Source: Halovenus amylolytica (GTDB lineage Archaea > Halobacteriota > Halobacteria > Halobacteriales > Haloarculaceae). Taken from it: a DNA stretch of 64,000 nt. The DNA is taken from NCBI GenBank assembly GCA_004015825.1, contig SAYS01000005.1:124001-188000 (forward strand), read 5' to 3'. Position 1 is the stretch's first letter, and each line of letters opens with the position of its first letter. A model generated the notes under the pieces. It did no database searches. It was not told where the DNA came from and worked only from the letters and a program-made list of their open reading frames with translations. Of this stretch, positions 1 through 8,918 are shown piece by piece. Made by a program: the position numbers and the translations under genes.

Positions 1-259
1 TCACTGTCGACTCAGGGATCGGTTCCCCCTCTGCGGAAACCACAGCAACCGTCACGTCCTGCATCGTGGTCTCCGAATCGAGAACGACCTGGTGGCGCTC
101 GGGTTCGACTGTAACTGCAGTTTGCTGGGTTTCTTCGACTGTATCGAGCATCGGGACGAGGAGGCTCATCGCTGCTGCGCCGACAGTGACGGCAACGACG
201 AGTCTGATCGGCATCCCCTCGACGGCCCGGCTATCGCTACGGATCGAATTGCGACGCAC
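1..259 (-). CDS. Pilin-like exported protein, N-terminal part only
   Basis: The gene runs off the left edge, so only about 86 residues are visible. From the GTG at 259 the product has a short basic head, then RAVEGMPIRL followed by a hydrophobic stretch (LVVAVTVGAAAMSLLV), then a polar region that looks like the start of an extracytoplasmic beta domain. A charged head, a glycine and a single helix at the very N-terminus is the layout of archaeal pilin-like (class III signal) proteins. An in-frame ATG at 214 is a possible alternative start but would remove the basic head. It is transcribed divergently from the exported-protein cluster at 345. The function is unknown; I am confident only of the gene and its exported character. 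Confidence 0.6.
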   Translation of the reverse strand, partial: MRRNSIRSDSRAVEGMPIRLVVAVTVGAAAMSLLVPMLDTVEETQQTAVTVEPERHQVVLDSETTMQDVTVAVVSAEGEPIPESTV

Positions 260-313
260 GGGGAGAATGGTTCCGTCTCTGTATTTGAATGTTCGTGCAG
301 GGGTCGACGAATG

Positions 314-320
314 TTTATAT
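314..320 (+). promoter_or_regulatory. TATA box for the gene starting at 345
   Basis: The sequence tttatat is centred 28 bases before the GTG at 345. No ribosome binding site follows, so this is consistent with a leaderless transcript that opens the exported-protein cluster. Confidence 0.6.
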
Positions 321-344
321 CCGATCGGGCGAGCAGAGCAGCCA

Positions 345-815
345 GTGATCCGATACGTACTGGCGATCTCACTGGCGGTCACAGTGCTGGGCATGACCGC
401 AACTGCGCTCGACCAGGCCGCGGCGGCCAACGCCGAGCGGTCGATCGAAGCCGAAATAGCGACCGTCGAAGCGGCTGCGACGGAATTGCTCGAAGACGAA
501 ACGCCGACACCGTCGGCGGCTGGGCCACAGCGAACAGTTGAAATCGACATTCCAGAAGCGTCCGACACTGTCGCCGGAACAGAGCAATTCGTGTTCGAGC
601 CAGCGACAGCGGCGGATGCAACGCGAGTGCGATACAGGGTCGGAAATCGTGCCGAAAAACAGCGTACGCTAGATTTCTTGCTCCGTCACCCGGAGACAGA
701 ACAGTTCGATCTGAGCAATCACCGGGGAACAGTACACCTCCGGTTGACACTGAAAACGGACGAAACCGGCGAGCGATACGTCGAAATAACCCTTCTCGAA
801 GAGCCCGACGTTTAA
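345..815 (+). CDS. Exported single-helix protein opening the pilus-associated-type cluster
   Basis: The product has 156 residues. The reading frame is open well upstream, but GTG 345 is the likely start: it lies 28 bases after a TATA box, and the translation then begins at once with a hydrophobic helix (residues 3-20, YVLAISLAVTVLGMTATAL). An Ala/Glu-rich linker with TPTPSA follows, and then a roughly 90-residue domain of alternating strands ending in a acidic tail. I do not recognise a characterised family; similar short proteins are found at the head of haloarchaeal clusters with PilB/PilC-type genes. It is first of five same-strand genes, 30 bases before the next. I infer membrane-anchored with the domain outside the cell. 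Confidence 0.65.
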   Translation: MIRYVLAISLAVTVLGMTATALDQAAAANAERSIEAEIATVEAAATELLEDETPTPSAAGPQRTVEIDIPEASDTVAGTEQFVFEPATAADATRVRYRVGNRAEKQRTLDFLLRHPETEQFDLSNHRGTVHLRLTLKTDETGERYVEITLLEEPDV

Positions 816-845
816 GTGCGATAATGGAACCAGATTGCCTATCCC

Positions 846-1319
846 ATGGTAACGCATCCCCGGAGATCGTGTGGTTGCTGGATCAGTCCCGATCGGGGCC
901 AGACCGAACCGCTAGCTGCGCTGGTCTCGGTCGCTGCAGTCTGTTTTGCGGTCAGCCTCTACGCCGGAACTGTGGCCGATATTCTCCCGAAAACGGGAAG
1001 CGACCGGGCTGTCGGTGAGCCGGCAGCAGACAGCATCTGGCAGGAGATAAGCGAGGAGGAGATCTACGACAGCAGGACAGATATCGAATCGGCGCTCCCC
1101 TCGTCGTCACTGCCCCAGGGATATCGTGTGGCTGTCGAGGTGACAGTCGTCGATGGTCCCTCGATGGCGACTGTCGGGAGCGGCCGGTTCGACGAAACCG
1201 GGACGGTCGCAGCGACGGAGCCACCAGAAGGGGCCGAGGTGATCGAACGACCGGTATCGGTCCGACTCCCGTCGGGTGAGATTCGGCCAGGTCGCCTCAC
1301 TGTGGAGGTGTGGAAATGA
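846..1319 (+). CDS. Pilin-like exported protein with class III-type signal
   Basis: The product has 157 residues. Residues 17-23 read DRGQTEP and are followed directly by a hydrophobic helix (LAALVSVAAVCFAVSLYAG). A charged segment ending in Gly-Gln-x-Glu just before the helix is the arrangement cut by archaeal prepilin peptidase (PibD/FlaK type) in class III signals. The rest is a soluble, strand-rich domain without a catalytic motif. The stop codon overlaps the next start (ATGA at 1316-1319), so the two are probably co-translated. It could be a minor pilin or a simple membrane-anchored subunit. Processing is inferred, not shown. Confidence 0.65.
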   Translation: MVTHPRRSCGCWISPDRGQTEPLAALVSVAAVCFAVSLYAGTVADILPKTGSDRAVGEPAADSIWQEISEEEIYDSRTDIESALPSSSLPQGYRVAVEVTVVDGPSMATVGSGRFDETGTVAATEPPEGAEVIERPVSVRLPSGEIRPGRLTVEVWK

Positions 1320-2257
1320 GCGATCCGCTACCGCGAGAGCAAATCGGCGAGCGAGCGGTCAATACGGTCGTCGATGTCTCACTGGCGTTGCTGTTCGTCG
1401 GGGTAGCAGTAACGACGCTGACGACGGTGCCGTTACAGAACGAGGGGGAATACGATCCACACCAGGCGGAGTATACGGCAGAGACGCTCGGCTCGTCGAC
1501 GATCAACGTCACCTACTCCGCCGTCGCTGCCGATAGCGCCACCGGCGACCAGATAGACGAGGATACCGAGGGACTGCGCCGGGAAACACACGGATCGATC
1601 GCGAGTCTGGCCGGGAGTGTCGCCGTCGCGAAGGGTCGGTTCGACACTGGGCCAGTGCTGACGAACACCGGAAGCGCCTTCGAGAAGGCCCTCGACGAAC
1701 GAGTGCAGACGGCACTGGTCGAGTCGAGTTTCGAGACCAACGTTACTGCGGTCTGGAAACCGTTCGACAGTGCTTCGATCAGAGGAACAACAGCTGTGGG
1801 ACAGTCACCACCCGACACCGGAGCCGTATCGACGGCGTCGATGACCGTCCCCAGTACTGTGGAGTCGGTCCGCGAAGACGCAATCGAGGCTGTCGAGCAC
1901 GGTGGCAGGTACGAAGCTATTGCAGAGCTGCTGGCCGGGGCAGTAATCGAGGGATATCTTCCCGAACTCGAATCGAAACGTGCACTCGAACGAAGCGGCC
2001 CAGATCGAACACTCACTCGCCAGCGGTACGAACGGATGGCACGGGCTATCGACGGTGCCGATCCGGACGACGAGAGCGTAGACGAGAATGTAGAGTTGCA
2101 TTCTGTCGACACAGATTCGGTAAACGAGTATCTCGTCGACCAGCTCACCGATCAGTTCGAAGCCGAGCTGGCAACGACGTTCGAATCACCCGGCGAGGCA
2201 GCAGCGGCTGTCTCGGCCGGCGAGGTGACAATCGCTGTGCGGACCTGGCAATCATGA
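1316..2257 (+). CDS. Single-pass exported protein of the pilin-like cluster
   Basis: The product has 313 residues from ATG 1316, which is chosen because GGAGGTG lies six bases upstream (1304-1310) and the start overlaps the previous stop. An in-frame GTG at 1310 is possible. Residues 14-40 carry VNTVVDVSLALLFVGVAVTT, a membrane helix preceded by a basic/acidic head. The remainder is Ser/Thr-rich and acidic, with a helical middle part around residues 180-260. It overlaps the following gene by four bases (ATGA). I recognise no known domain; the strict coupling says it works with its neighbours. Confidence 0.65.
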   Translation: MSDPLPREQIGERAVNTVVDVSLALLFVGVAVTTLTTVPLQNEGEYDPHQAEYTAETLGSSTINVTYSAVAADSATGDQIDEDTEGLRRETHGSIASLAGSVAVAKGRFDTGPVLTNTGSAFEKALDERVQTALVESSFETNVTAVWKPFDSASIRGTTAVGQSPPDTGAVSTASMTVPSTVESVREDAIEAVEHGGRYEAIAELLAGAVIEGYLPELESKRALERSGPDRTLTRQRYERMARAIDGADPDDESVDENVELHSVDTDSVNEYLVDQLTDQFEAELATTFESPGEAAAAVSAGEVTIAVRTWQS

Positions 2258-5200
2258 GTGAGAACAACCGACTTCGACGGCTCGTCAGTGACCGGCGTGC
2301 CCGGATTCCGTTCGCATTGATCGGGATTTTGCTGCTAGTCTCTGCTGGCGTGCTGGTCCTCCAGATCGACACGCAGGAGCAATCGATGGAGTCACTCGAC
2401 AGGGATAGCGCGATGGAGCGGACAGACGCTGCAGTCCAGACCGCGACACGCGATGCCGTCAGTCAGGCGAGCGAACGGGCAACCCAGCAACCGCTGACGG
2501 AGACGGCAGACACCGAGTTCGGGGAAGTCCTCGATACTTACGGCGGAAGGCTGACCGAGGATGACGATCCCTTCCCTGCTTACCTGCGGGCGATGATCTA
2601 TCTGGAAGCACAGGAAACGCTCGAAACGGCCGGCCAGGACGTTGGCGGTGTCGAAACGGAGGTTTCACTGCCGAGGATTACCGATGCTGAATCCCTCGGA
2701 GAGGCAATCGATCGCGTGGAACTCACGCCTCGGGGCAGCAATCCAGATCTCGAAACTGGCCTCGTTCGGGTAACACTCTCCGACGTTACCACCGTCCTGC
2801 GAACGGATGGCGAGGTGATCGACAGTCAGACAGAGACAGTGACTGTGACGGTTCCGACACCCGTCATTCAGCTTCACGAGCGTACTGAACGGTTCCAGGA
2901 TCGCCTCGAGGCTGGTGTCACCGAGCCTGGTTTCAGCCAGCGGTTCAACGCCGGAATCTACACACTCGGCTGGATCCGTGGCTACGCCCAGTACAACGGT
3001 ATGCCCGTGACCGAGGTGATTGCGGATCGCCACATCGTCCCGACGGCAAACACGGCTATCTACGAGACACAGCAGGACGTGTTCGGTACAACTGATCCAC
3101 AGCTCGACAACGCGCTTCAAAAAGGATGGCTCTGTACATTCATGCAGGATACCCAGGGAATCTACAACGGTGACAACCGTTCAATAACCAGAGACTACGC
3201 CGAGGATCTCTGCGATGCGAGCGGGTGGCTGTTCGGCGATCAGGCGACGGGAGAGCTACCCAACGGGTCGAATCCGACCGATTTCATCGGGCAACCGCCA
3301 GGGATCGACGCAACGGAGAAACTGGGTGTAAACGAAACTGCCTATCTCCCGCTTCGTGAACTGGCATCGCCAGGCGGTGAACACTCCGTCGAGAGCGCAC
3401 TCGATCGCATCTTCGAAATCGAAGCGGAAATGGAGACGATACTCACGGACGTCTCACCGCCGGAATTCACGCACGATCCCCCGAGCAGATACGGTTCCGG
3501 GGACGGACGCCGGCTGTCGAGAACGAACGAAGGGACGAGGGTCCACGTCACGAATATTTCCGAGGGGAGCAGTCCAGAACACTACTACACGATCAGCGGC
3601 GATGCGAGGATCAGAGTCGAAGAGGTGAGAGAACACACTGACTACGGCGAGGGGGAGAGACATTTCACGACAACGAGTGATACGGGGACCCTCAGTGCAG
3701 AGTTCGAAATTCACGTCACCGAGTCCGAGACAGCACCAGCGGCCAACATCGATGCCTATCAGCAGACCAGCGGTGGGACAGTCGAAATCGAGCCCGAGCA
3801 CAAGTACGAACCGGGGCCCGGTAAGGGGGAAAGAGCGGAACAGACCGTCCCCGGTGGGACCGGTCCCGAGGGATTCGAGAACTACGACGGTGCAGAGAAC
3901 CAGATTTTGCGGGCGTTCGCTGGCGGGACGAGTCGGAGTCAGCTCTCAGACTGGCTGGAAACTCGGTGGGCAGATGCGATCTCTGACGGCGATCTGCGGG
4001 CTCACGAAACTCGGAATGTGGGTATCAACCAGTCCTCGGTTTCTGAAAGCCATATAACAGCGGTAGTGAGCCGGGATATAACGACGATCCAGGAAGATAT
4101 CAGCGACATCATCATCGAGTACGAGCGAACGGATCTCGTTCACGACAGTAAGGGCACCGGCCCGTACGGCAAACTACTGGAGGCGGTTCGAGCGGAGAAA
4201 GAGAGTTATCTGACACAGGATCAACCGTACGAGAACGTCGGACAAAAGATCGTCTACGAGACACGATACGCCTACTTCGAGAGTCTGGAGTCGGATCTCG
4301 AAGATCTCGAATCAGCAAACAACGAAGCACTGGGCGCACTCGACGGCGAACTCGACGGTCTCGGTCTCGACACTGTCGCGAGCTATCTCCAGCAGGGTGT
4401 GACCGCAACGCCACCGGAGTCAGTGCCACTCGAATCATCCTCACTGACTGGCAACATCAGCTACGAGATCTCCGGCTCTCCGACCTACCTCGTCGCGGAG
4501 AACGTGACCACCCACGAAGTGCCAGCGGTGAAAAACGATATCGATGCGTTCGCACCGCTTGCGACAAGAAACAGGAACTATCTCAAATTACCCTACGAGT
4601 CCGTCGCGAAGGGGGTACTCGATCGGATCGGGGCGGTAATCGGGCTCGGCGACACGGATGCGAAACTGACGCTTCGAATGGCCGGAGAGGCCTTGCAGGC
4701 GGGCGAACTGGCCGAAACCGCAGCACAGACAGAGACAACCCAGTCGTACGCAGACGACGAACGACTCCAGGAGAAGACCGAGACACTCGAATCAGGAGTG
4801 GACTCGGCACTCGATCAGTTCCAGACGGACGTCACCGACCAGATCCTGATCCATCTCTACCCGGACGATATCAGACTCCCCTGTACTGGCGGCTGTCGGA
4901 GGTCGACGACAGCCCACATCGAGGGCGAGTTCGGCGACGGAGTCGCCTGTTCCCACGGGACCTGTACGTACGAAATCGATCCTGTCGAGGTGTGTGAGTC
5001 GTTGTCTTGTGAGATCCGGAAAAACTCGACCGCCGAAAGAAGCCGACCACAGATCGACGCTGCAACGCGGCAAGCTCTCGAAAACTACGGGACGGACCGG
5101 GCTGGGACAGCAGTCGCGATCGGTGAGGGGAATATCACCGAGCCACTTGTCACAGCAGTCTTCGAGAGCGTCGACGATACGGAGTATCGGCCGGAGTACA

Positions 5201-5823
5201 CCAGATCGGTACCAGACGAGCAGTGGCGAGCTCACGTTTCCTCGGCAGTCCGTCCCGCAGTCACCCAGGCGACCAACAGTGCTGCGGTGAGAATCGGCGA
5301 CACCGGGACAGTCGAGAATCTCGACGAAGAAATCAGGGAAGCTCTCGAAAGCGTGTCGGGTGATATCGTCGAGGAACGCCTGGAGGATCGTCTCAGCGGG
5401 AAGGCGTTTGATATCGATCGGTACGATGACTGGGTGAACGGTATCGATACACCAGTCCGCGTCCCGGCTGGGATGCCAGTGCTCCCACTACCCAGCCACT
5501 GGGTTGCAACGGCCAACGTCTGGGATATCCAGGTCGACGGGGAGTACGCCCGGTTCGAGGTAACCGCGAACATGGGATCGCCAGAGACGGGCGGGAAGAC
5601 GACGTACGTCCGCGAACAGCAGACAGTCACACGTGAGATCGGTGACGAGTCCAGAACACTCGGAACTGTCGAGCCGATCGACTTCTCGGGGCGCTCGGCA
5701 CTCGTCGTCGTCGTCCCACCGGGTGGCATCGGTGTCGGTGACCGTGACGACGACGGCCCGGACTGTTCACCGACCTGGCCTGTAACCGGCGTCGTCTCGG
5801 AGGGAGAAATCGAGTGTGGATAG
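2254..5823 (+). CDS. Giant exported protein with N-terminal helix and six-cysteine patch
   Basis: The product has 1189 residues. One membrane helix is visible at about residues 19-37 (PFALIGILLLVSAGVLVLQI) and no other, so nearly all of the protein should lie outside the membrane. Long helical or coiled segments occur at about 615-690 and 800-850. Six cysteines cluster at residues 877, 881, 899, 904, 914 and 919, rare in haloarchaeal proteins and suggestive of up to three disulfides. The C-terminal 120 residues are strand-rich. Start and stop overlap both neighbours, so it is part of one translational unit. Large proteins of this kind occur in haloarchaeal pilus-associated clusters, but I know of no assigned function. 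Confidence 0.7.
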   Translation: MSENNRLRRLVSDRRARIPFALIGILLLVSAGVLVLQIDTQEQSMESLDRDSAMERTDAAVQTATRDAVSQASERATQQPLTETADTEFGEVLDTYGGRLTEDDDPFPAYLRAMIYLEAQETLETAGQDVGGVETEVSLPRITDAESLGEAIDRVELTPRGSNPDLETGLVRVTLSDVTTVLRTDGEVIDSQTETVTVTVPTPVIQLHERTERFQDRLEAGVTEPGFSQRFNAGIYTLGWIRGYAQYNGMPVTEVIADRHIVPTANTAIYETQQDVFGTTDPQLDNALQKGWLCTFMQDTQGIYNGDNRSITRDYAEDLCDASGWLFGDQATGELPNGSNPTDFIGQPPGIDATEKLGVNETAYLPLRELASPGGEHSVESALDRIFEIEAEMETILTDVSPPEFTHDPPSRYGSGDGRRLSRTNEGTRVHVTNISEGSSPEHYYTISGDARIRVEEVREHTDYGEGERHFTTTSDTGTLSAEFEIHVTESETAPAANIDAYQQTSGGTVEIEPEHKYEPGPGKGERAEQTVPGGTGPEGFENYDGAENQILRAFAGGTSRSQLSDWLETRWADAISDGDLRAHETRNVGINQSSVSESHITAVVSRDITTIQEDISDIIIEYERTDLVHDSKGTGPYGKLLEAVRAEKESYLTQDQPYENVGQKIVYETRYAYFESLESDLEDLESANNEALGALDGELDGLGLDTVASYLQQGVTATPPESVPLESSSLTGNISYEISGSPTYLVAENVTTHEVPAVKNDIDAFAPLATRNRNYLKLPYESVAKGVLDRIGAVIGLGDTDAKLTLRMAGEALQAGELAETAAQTETTQSYADDERLQEKTETLESGVDSALDQFQTDVTDQILIHLYPDDIRLPCTGGCRRSTTAHIEGEFGDGVACSHGTCTYEIDPVEVCESLSCEIRKNSTAERSRPQIDAATRQALENYGTDRAGTAVAIGEGNITEPLVTAVFESVDDTEYRPEYTRSVPDEQWRAHVSSAVRPAVTQATNSAAVRIGDTGTVENLDEEIREALESVSGDIVEERLEDRLSGKAFDIDRYDDWVNGIDTPVRVPAGMPVLPLPSHWVATANVWDIQVDGEYARFEVTANMGSPETGGKTTYVREQQTVTREIGDESRTLGTVEPIDFSGRSALVVVVPPGGIGVGDRDDDGPDCSPTWPVTGVVSEGEIECG

Positions 5824-5825
5824 GA

Positions 5826-6341
5826 ATGGAGTTGGAAACACCAGCGGATGCCTGGTACGTCTGGGTCGGTGTGGCAATCGTCAGTGTCGGTGTCGCAGGC
5901 GTCGCACTCGGAGTTCCTTCCCAGCCACCACCGGATGCGACCGAAGCCGCGAATGCGATCGATCGGGTGGCAGTGAGTCAGTACGGTGCGAGCGCCAGTT
6001 TCGACCACGACGCCGACGCAGTACGGATCGGGCCGAAACAGATCGCACTGCGAAACGACGGCGACACAACCCACGCAAGTATCGCCGTGGGCTCGATGAC
6101 GCCAGTCTTCGAGACGAAGGGTGGACTACACCGGGCCGCGACTGCCCTCGTAGACGGCGAGCCAGCCCCGCGGGTCGTCGCCGAGTCTAGTTTCGATAGC
6201 GAGCGAGCACTACGCGAAGCGCTCGAGGATGCCAGGCTACGTATCGACCGGGAGGGCACAAACTGGCGAGCAGCGGAGGGCAAGCTCCGTGTTCGTGCAG
6301 TCCGTCTCGGTGATGAGACAGTTGTTCTGGTCGACGCCTGA
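5826..6341 (+). CDS. Single-pass exported protein closing the pilin-like cluster
   Basis: The product has 171 residues from ATG 5826; a GTG at 5814 with GGAGGGAG upstream at 5799-5806 is an alternative that would add four residues and overlap the previous gene. A hydrophobic helix (WYVWVGVAIVSVGVAGVAL) lies at about residues 9-28 and is followed by a proline-rich hinge (PSQPPPD). The outer domain includes a segment, GPKQIALRNDGDT, typical of a beta-sandwich fold. No catalytic motif is seen. It is the last of five coupled genes; the next gene has its own TATA-like element. Confidence 0.65.
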   Translation: MELETPADAWYVWVGVAIVSVGVAGVALGVPSQPPPDATEAANAIDRVAVSQYGASASFDHDADAVRIGPKQIALRNDGDTTHASIAVGSMTPVFETKGGLHRAATALVDGEPAPRVVAESSFDSERALREALEDARLRIDREGTNWRAAEGKLRVRAVRLGDETVVLVDA

Positions 6342-6390
6342 GCACGCCGAGAAGAAATACCTAAGAGCGTGGCACTGCCTTGTGCAGTCG

Positions 6391-8148
6391 ATGCGACTGG
6401 AGGAGTACTGGGGAATCGGGCCCAAGACCCGAGACCTCCTGGCCGAGAATCTCGGGGTTGAGGCCGCACTCGAAGCGATCGAGACCGCCGACATCCGTGC
6501 GTTGACCGATGCCGGACTCCCCCGTGGGCGGGCAACACGCATTCTGCGACACGCCCACGGTGGCGAAGCGATGGACGTGCTGGCGACACGGGATGCCCGC
6601 CAGGTGTACAAACAGCTACTCGATATCGTGAGCAGCTACGCGGTCACGGCCGACGCGGGCGACCGGATCCGTATCCTGACACCACTTTCGGACCGGGAGG
6701 CGATGGCCGACCGACTCGAAGACGTCCGGATCGCCCGGGAGACCTGGACGGAACTCACCGAGGAGGAGCAGGCTGCGGTCATGGATGCCTTCGAGAACTA
6801 CGACGACTCCGAACGCGACAGACGAGCAGCAGTGCAGACCGCACTCGATCTGCAGGACATCGGTGTGGATTCGGGTGTGTTCGCACCGCTTTCCGCTCTC
6901 GACGAATCAGAACTGCGCGATGCCGTCGCCGCGCTGACCGGGCTGCGGGGTGAGGGCAGCCGGGTCGGCGAAGGCGCAGACGACAGACTCGACGAACTCC
7001 GCGACCAGCTCGGACGGGTCGAGGACATGAGTGCAACCCCCGAATCCCTCGTGGAGGAGGTCCAGTCCGGCGCCCGCGGGACCGACCAGCTACGTGAGGC
7101 ACTCGCCCGCGAGATTGCGAACGAGACCGGAATCGATCTCGGACGAGTCAGAGATGCGATGGTGACAGAAGCAGTCGATGCGCGCGCATTCGCCGGCGAG
7201 ACACTCAGGGGGCTGGCCAATGGGCTCCGGGAAGATGTCGAAACGCGCGAACGGGAGGTCGCGACGGAGTACGAGGAGATACTGGACGCGGCGAGTGCAG
7301 CGATCGATCAGGCTGTCACGGCAGTCGACGACATCGCGCTGTCGGTCTCACTGGCCAGATTTGCGACCACGTTCGATCTGGTCGAGCCCACGTTCAGCGA
7401 CGACCAGGTAGCTGGTGTCGTGAACGCGCGGAATCTCTTTCTCGAAGATAGCGGGCAGTCGGTCCAGCCGATCACCTACGCCGTCGGCGACCACTCGCTT
7501 TCGGTGCCTGGCGCGACCGTCCCACCGCAGGGCGACCGTGTCGCAGTGTTGACCGGCGCGAACAGCGGCGGGAAGACGACATTGCTCGAAACGCTGGCGC
7601 AGGTTCAGTTACTGGCACAGATGGGGCTCCCGGTGCCAGCGGACAGCGCCGAGCTCCAGGTCGTCGAATCGATCGTCTTCCACCGCCGTCACGCGAGTTT
7701 CAACGCTGGCGTTCTGGAGTCGACGCTCCGGTCTGTCGTTCCGCCGCTGTCCGATCCGGGGCGGACGCTGATGCTCGTCGACGAGTTCGAGGCGATCACA
7801 GAGCCCGGTAGTGCTGCCGACCTCCTCCACGGGCTCGTGACGCTCACAGTCGACAAGGAGGCTCTCGGTGTATTCGTCACCCACCTCGCAGACGATCTGG
7901 AACCGCTCCCGGAGGAGGCCCGCGTCGACGGGATTTTCGCCGAAGGCCTGACCCAGGATCTCGAACTGAAAGTCGACTACCAGCCCCGCTTCGAGACAGT
8001 CGGTCGGTCGACGCCGGAGTTCATCGTCTCACGACTCGTCGCGGATGCGAGCGACCGAAGCGAGCGGGCTGGTTACGAGACGCTCGCGGAAGCCGTCGGT
8101 GAGCAGGCCGTCCAGCGGACACTCGTCGACGCGAAGTGGACGGAGTGA
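6391..8148 (+). CDS. MutS-related DNA-binding ATPase with helix-hairpin-helix start
   Basis: The product has 585 residues. The first 60 residues form a helix-hairpin-helix-like region (EYWGIGPKTRDLLAENLGV) expected to bind DNA. A long coiled middle follows, then a MutS-family ATPase with Walker A TGANSGGKTT (388-397) and Walker B LMLVDEFEA around Asp464. Mismatch-recognition and connector domains of classical MutS are absent, which places it with the archaeal MutS2/MutS5-like group. ATG 6391 is preferred because AAATACC lies about 30 bases upstream and the hairpin begins at once. A role in recombination or in handling branched DNA is likely by family, not proven here. Confidence 0.8.
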   Translation: MRLEEYWGIGPKTRDLLAENLGVEAALEAIETADIRALTDAGLPRGRATRILRHAHGGEAMDVLATRDARQVYKQLLDIVSSYAVTADAGDRIRILTPLSDREAMADRLEDVRIARETWTELTEEEQAAVMDAFENYDDSERDRRAAVQTALDLQDIGVDSGVFAPLSALDESELRDAVAALTGLRGEGSRVGEGADDRLDELRDQLGRVEDMSATPESLVEEVQSGARGTDQLREALAREIANETGIDLGRVRDAMVTEAVDARAFAGETLRGLANGLREDVETREREVATEYEEILDAASAAIDQAVTAVDDIALSVSLARFATTFDLVEPTFSDDQVAGVVNARNLFLEDSGQSVQPITYAVGDHSLSVPGATVPPQGDRVAVLTGANSGGKTTLLETLAQVQLLAQMGLPVPADSAELQVVESIVFHRRHASFNAGVLESTLRSVVPPLSDPGRTLMLVDEFEAITEPGSAADLLHGLVTLTVDKEALGVFVTHLADDLEPLPEEARVDGIFAEGLTQDLELKVDYQPRFETVGRSTPEFIVSRLVADASDRSERAGYETLAEAVGEQAVQRTLVDAKWTE

Positions 8149-8210
8149 GCAGCCGCCAGACCCCAGCGTCTGGATTGAGATTTATTCCTGTCCGGAACTG
8201 ATTGTCAGAT

Positions 8211-8654
8211 ATGGTCTCTGTCAGCGAGAGAATTCAGATCGACCGGCCAGTCGAGGCAGTCTTCGAGTATCTCGACGATCCACGGAATCACGTCGAAATC
8301 ACGCCGAGTCTCGCGGAGGTCCGAAACATCGAACCGCTCGAAAACGGCGGGAAACGTGTCGAGCACACCTACAAGATGGCGGGCGTCGGCCTCGACGGCG
8401 AACTCGTCGAGCAGACTCACGTGGAGAACGAACGGCTGCACTTCGAGATGCGGGGGCGACTCACGGGAGAGATCGATATCACCCTCGAATCTGTCGACGG
8501 TGGCACGGAGGTGCGCTACAGCGCGGAGTACGACCTGCCGGGCCGCGTACTCTCGGAGGTGGCGAAACCGTTCGTCAGGCGCTACAACGAACGGGAACTG
8601 TCGACGACACTCGAAAACCTGAAAACACGGCTCGAATCCGAGCCGGAGAACTGA
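8211..8654 (+). CDS. SRPBCC (START-like) ligand-binding or cyclase-type protein
   Basis: The product has 147 residues. It begins VSVSERIQIDRPVEAVFEYLDDP, the usual opening strand and helix of the SRPBCC fold, and contains the central long strand run with GDG/GGT turns and the C-terminal helix (LENLKTRLE). The start at ATG 8211 is about 30 bases after the TATA-like ATTTATT at 8178-8184; a TTG at 8202 is less likely. These small proteins bind hydrophobic ligands or act as cyclase/dehydrase-like enzymes, and nothing here fixes the ligand. The following small membrane gene is 45 bases away and may be independent. Confidence 0.75.
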   Translation: MVSVSERIQIDRPVEAVFEYLDDPRNHVEITPSLAEVRNIEPLENGGKRVEHTYKMAGVGLDGELVEQTHVENERLHFEMRGRLTGEIDITLESVDGGTEVRYSAEYDLPGRVLSEVAKPFVRRYNERELSTTLENLKTRLESEPEN

Positions 8655-8699
8655 CCCGGCTGGCACAAGCTACTATGTGAGCCCCATCCAACCGTCAGT

Positions 8700-8900
8700 A
8701 TGGAGAAGTACGTTCGGTGGTTCGCAGGGCTGGACCAGTACCAGCAGTTGTTGCTCGCCTTCGGCTTCGTTCTCGGGATCGCTGCGTTCGGTACAGCCGC
8801 TGCGACGGACAACCCTGTCTTTCTGGCACTGGCCTTGTTCTGGTTCGTCGTCGCACCCGCAGCTGTCTGGGTCATCGACGCCTACGAAGACAACGAGTGA
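8700..8900 (+). CDS. Small two-helix membrane protein
   Basis: The product has 66 residues with two hydrophobic helices: LLLAFGFVLGIAAFGTAAAT at about 18-38 and VFLALALFWFVVAPAAVWVI at about 42-61, then an acidic tail (DAYEDNE). An AT-rich element near 8668-8676 is about 27 bases upstream of ATG 8700, consistent with leaderless expression. It ends 18 bases before the 3' end of the converging desaturase gene. No function can be assigned. Confidence 0.6.
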   Translation: MEKYVRWFAGLDQYQQLLLAFGFVLGIAAFGTAAATDNPVFLALALFWFVVAPAAVWVIDAYEDNE

Positions 8901-8918
8901 GCGTCGGTCGAGTCTCTC

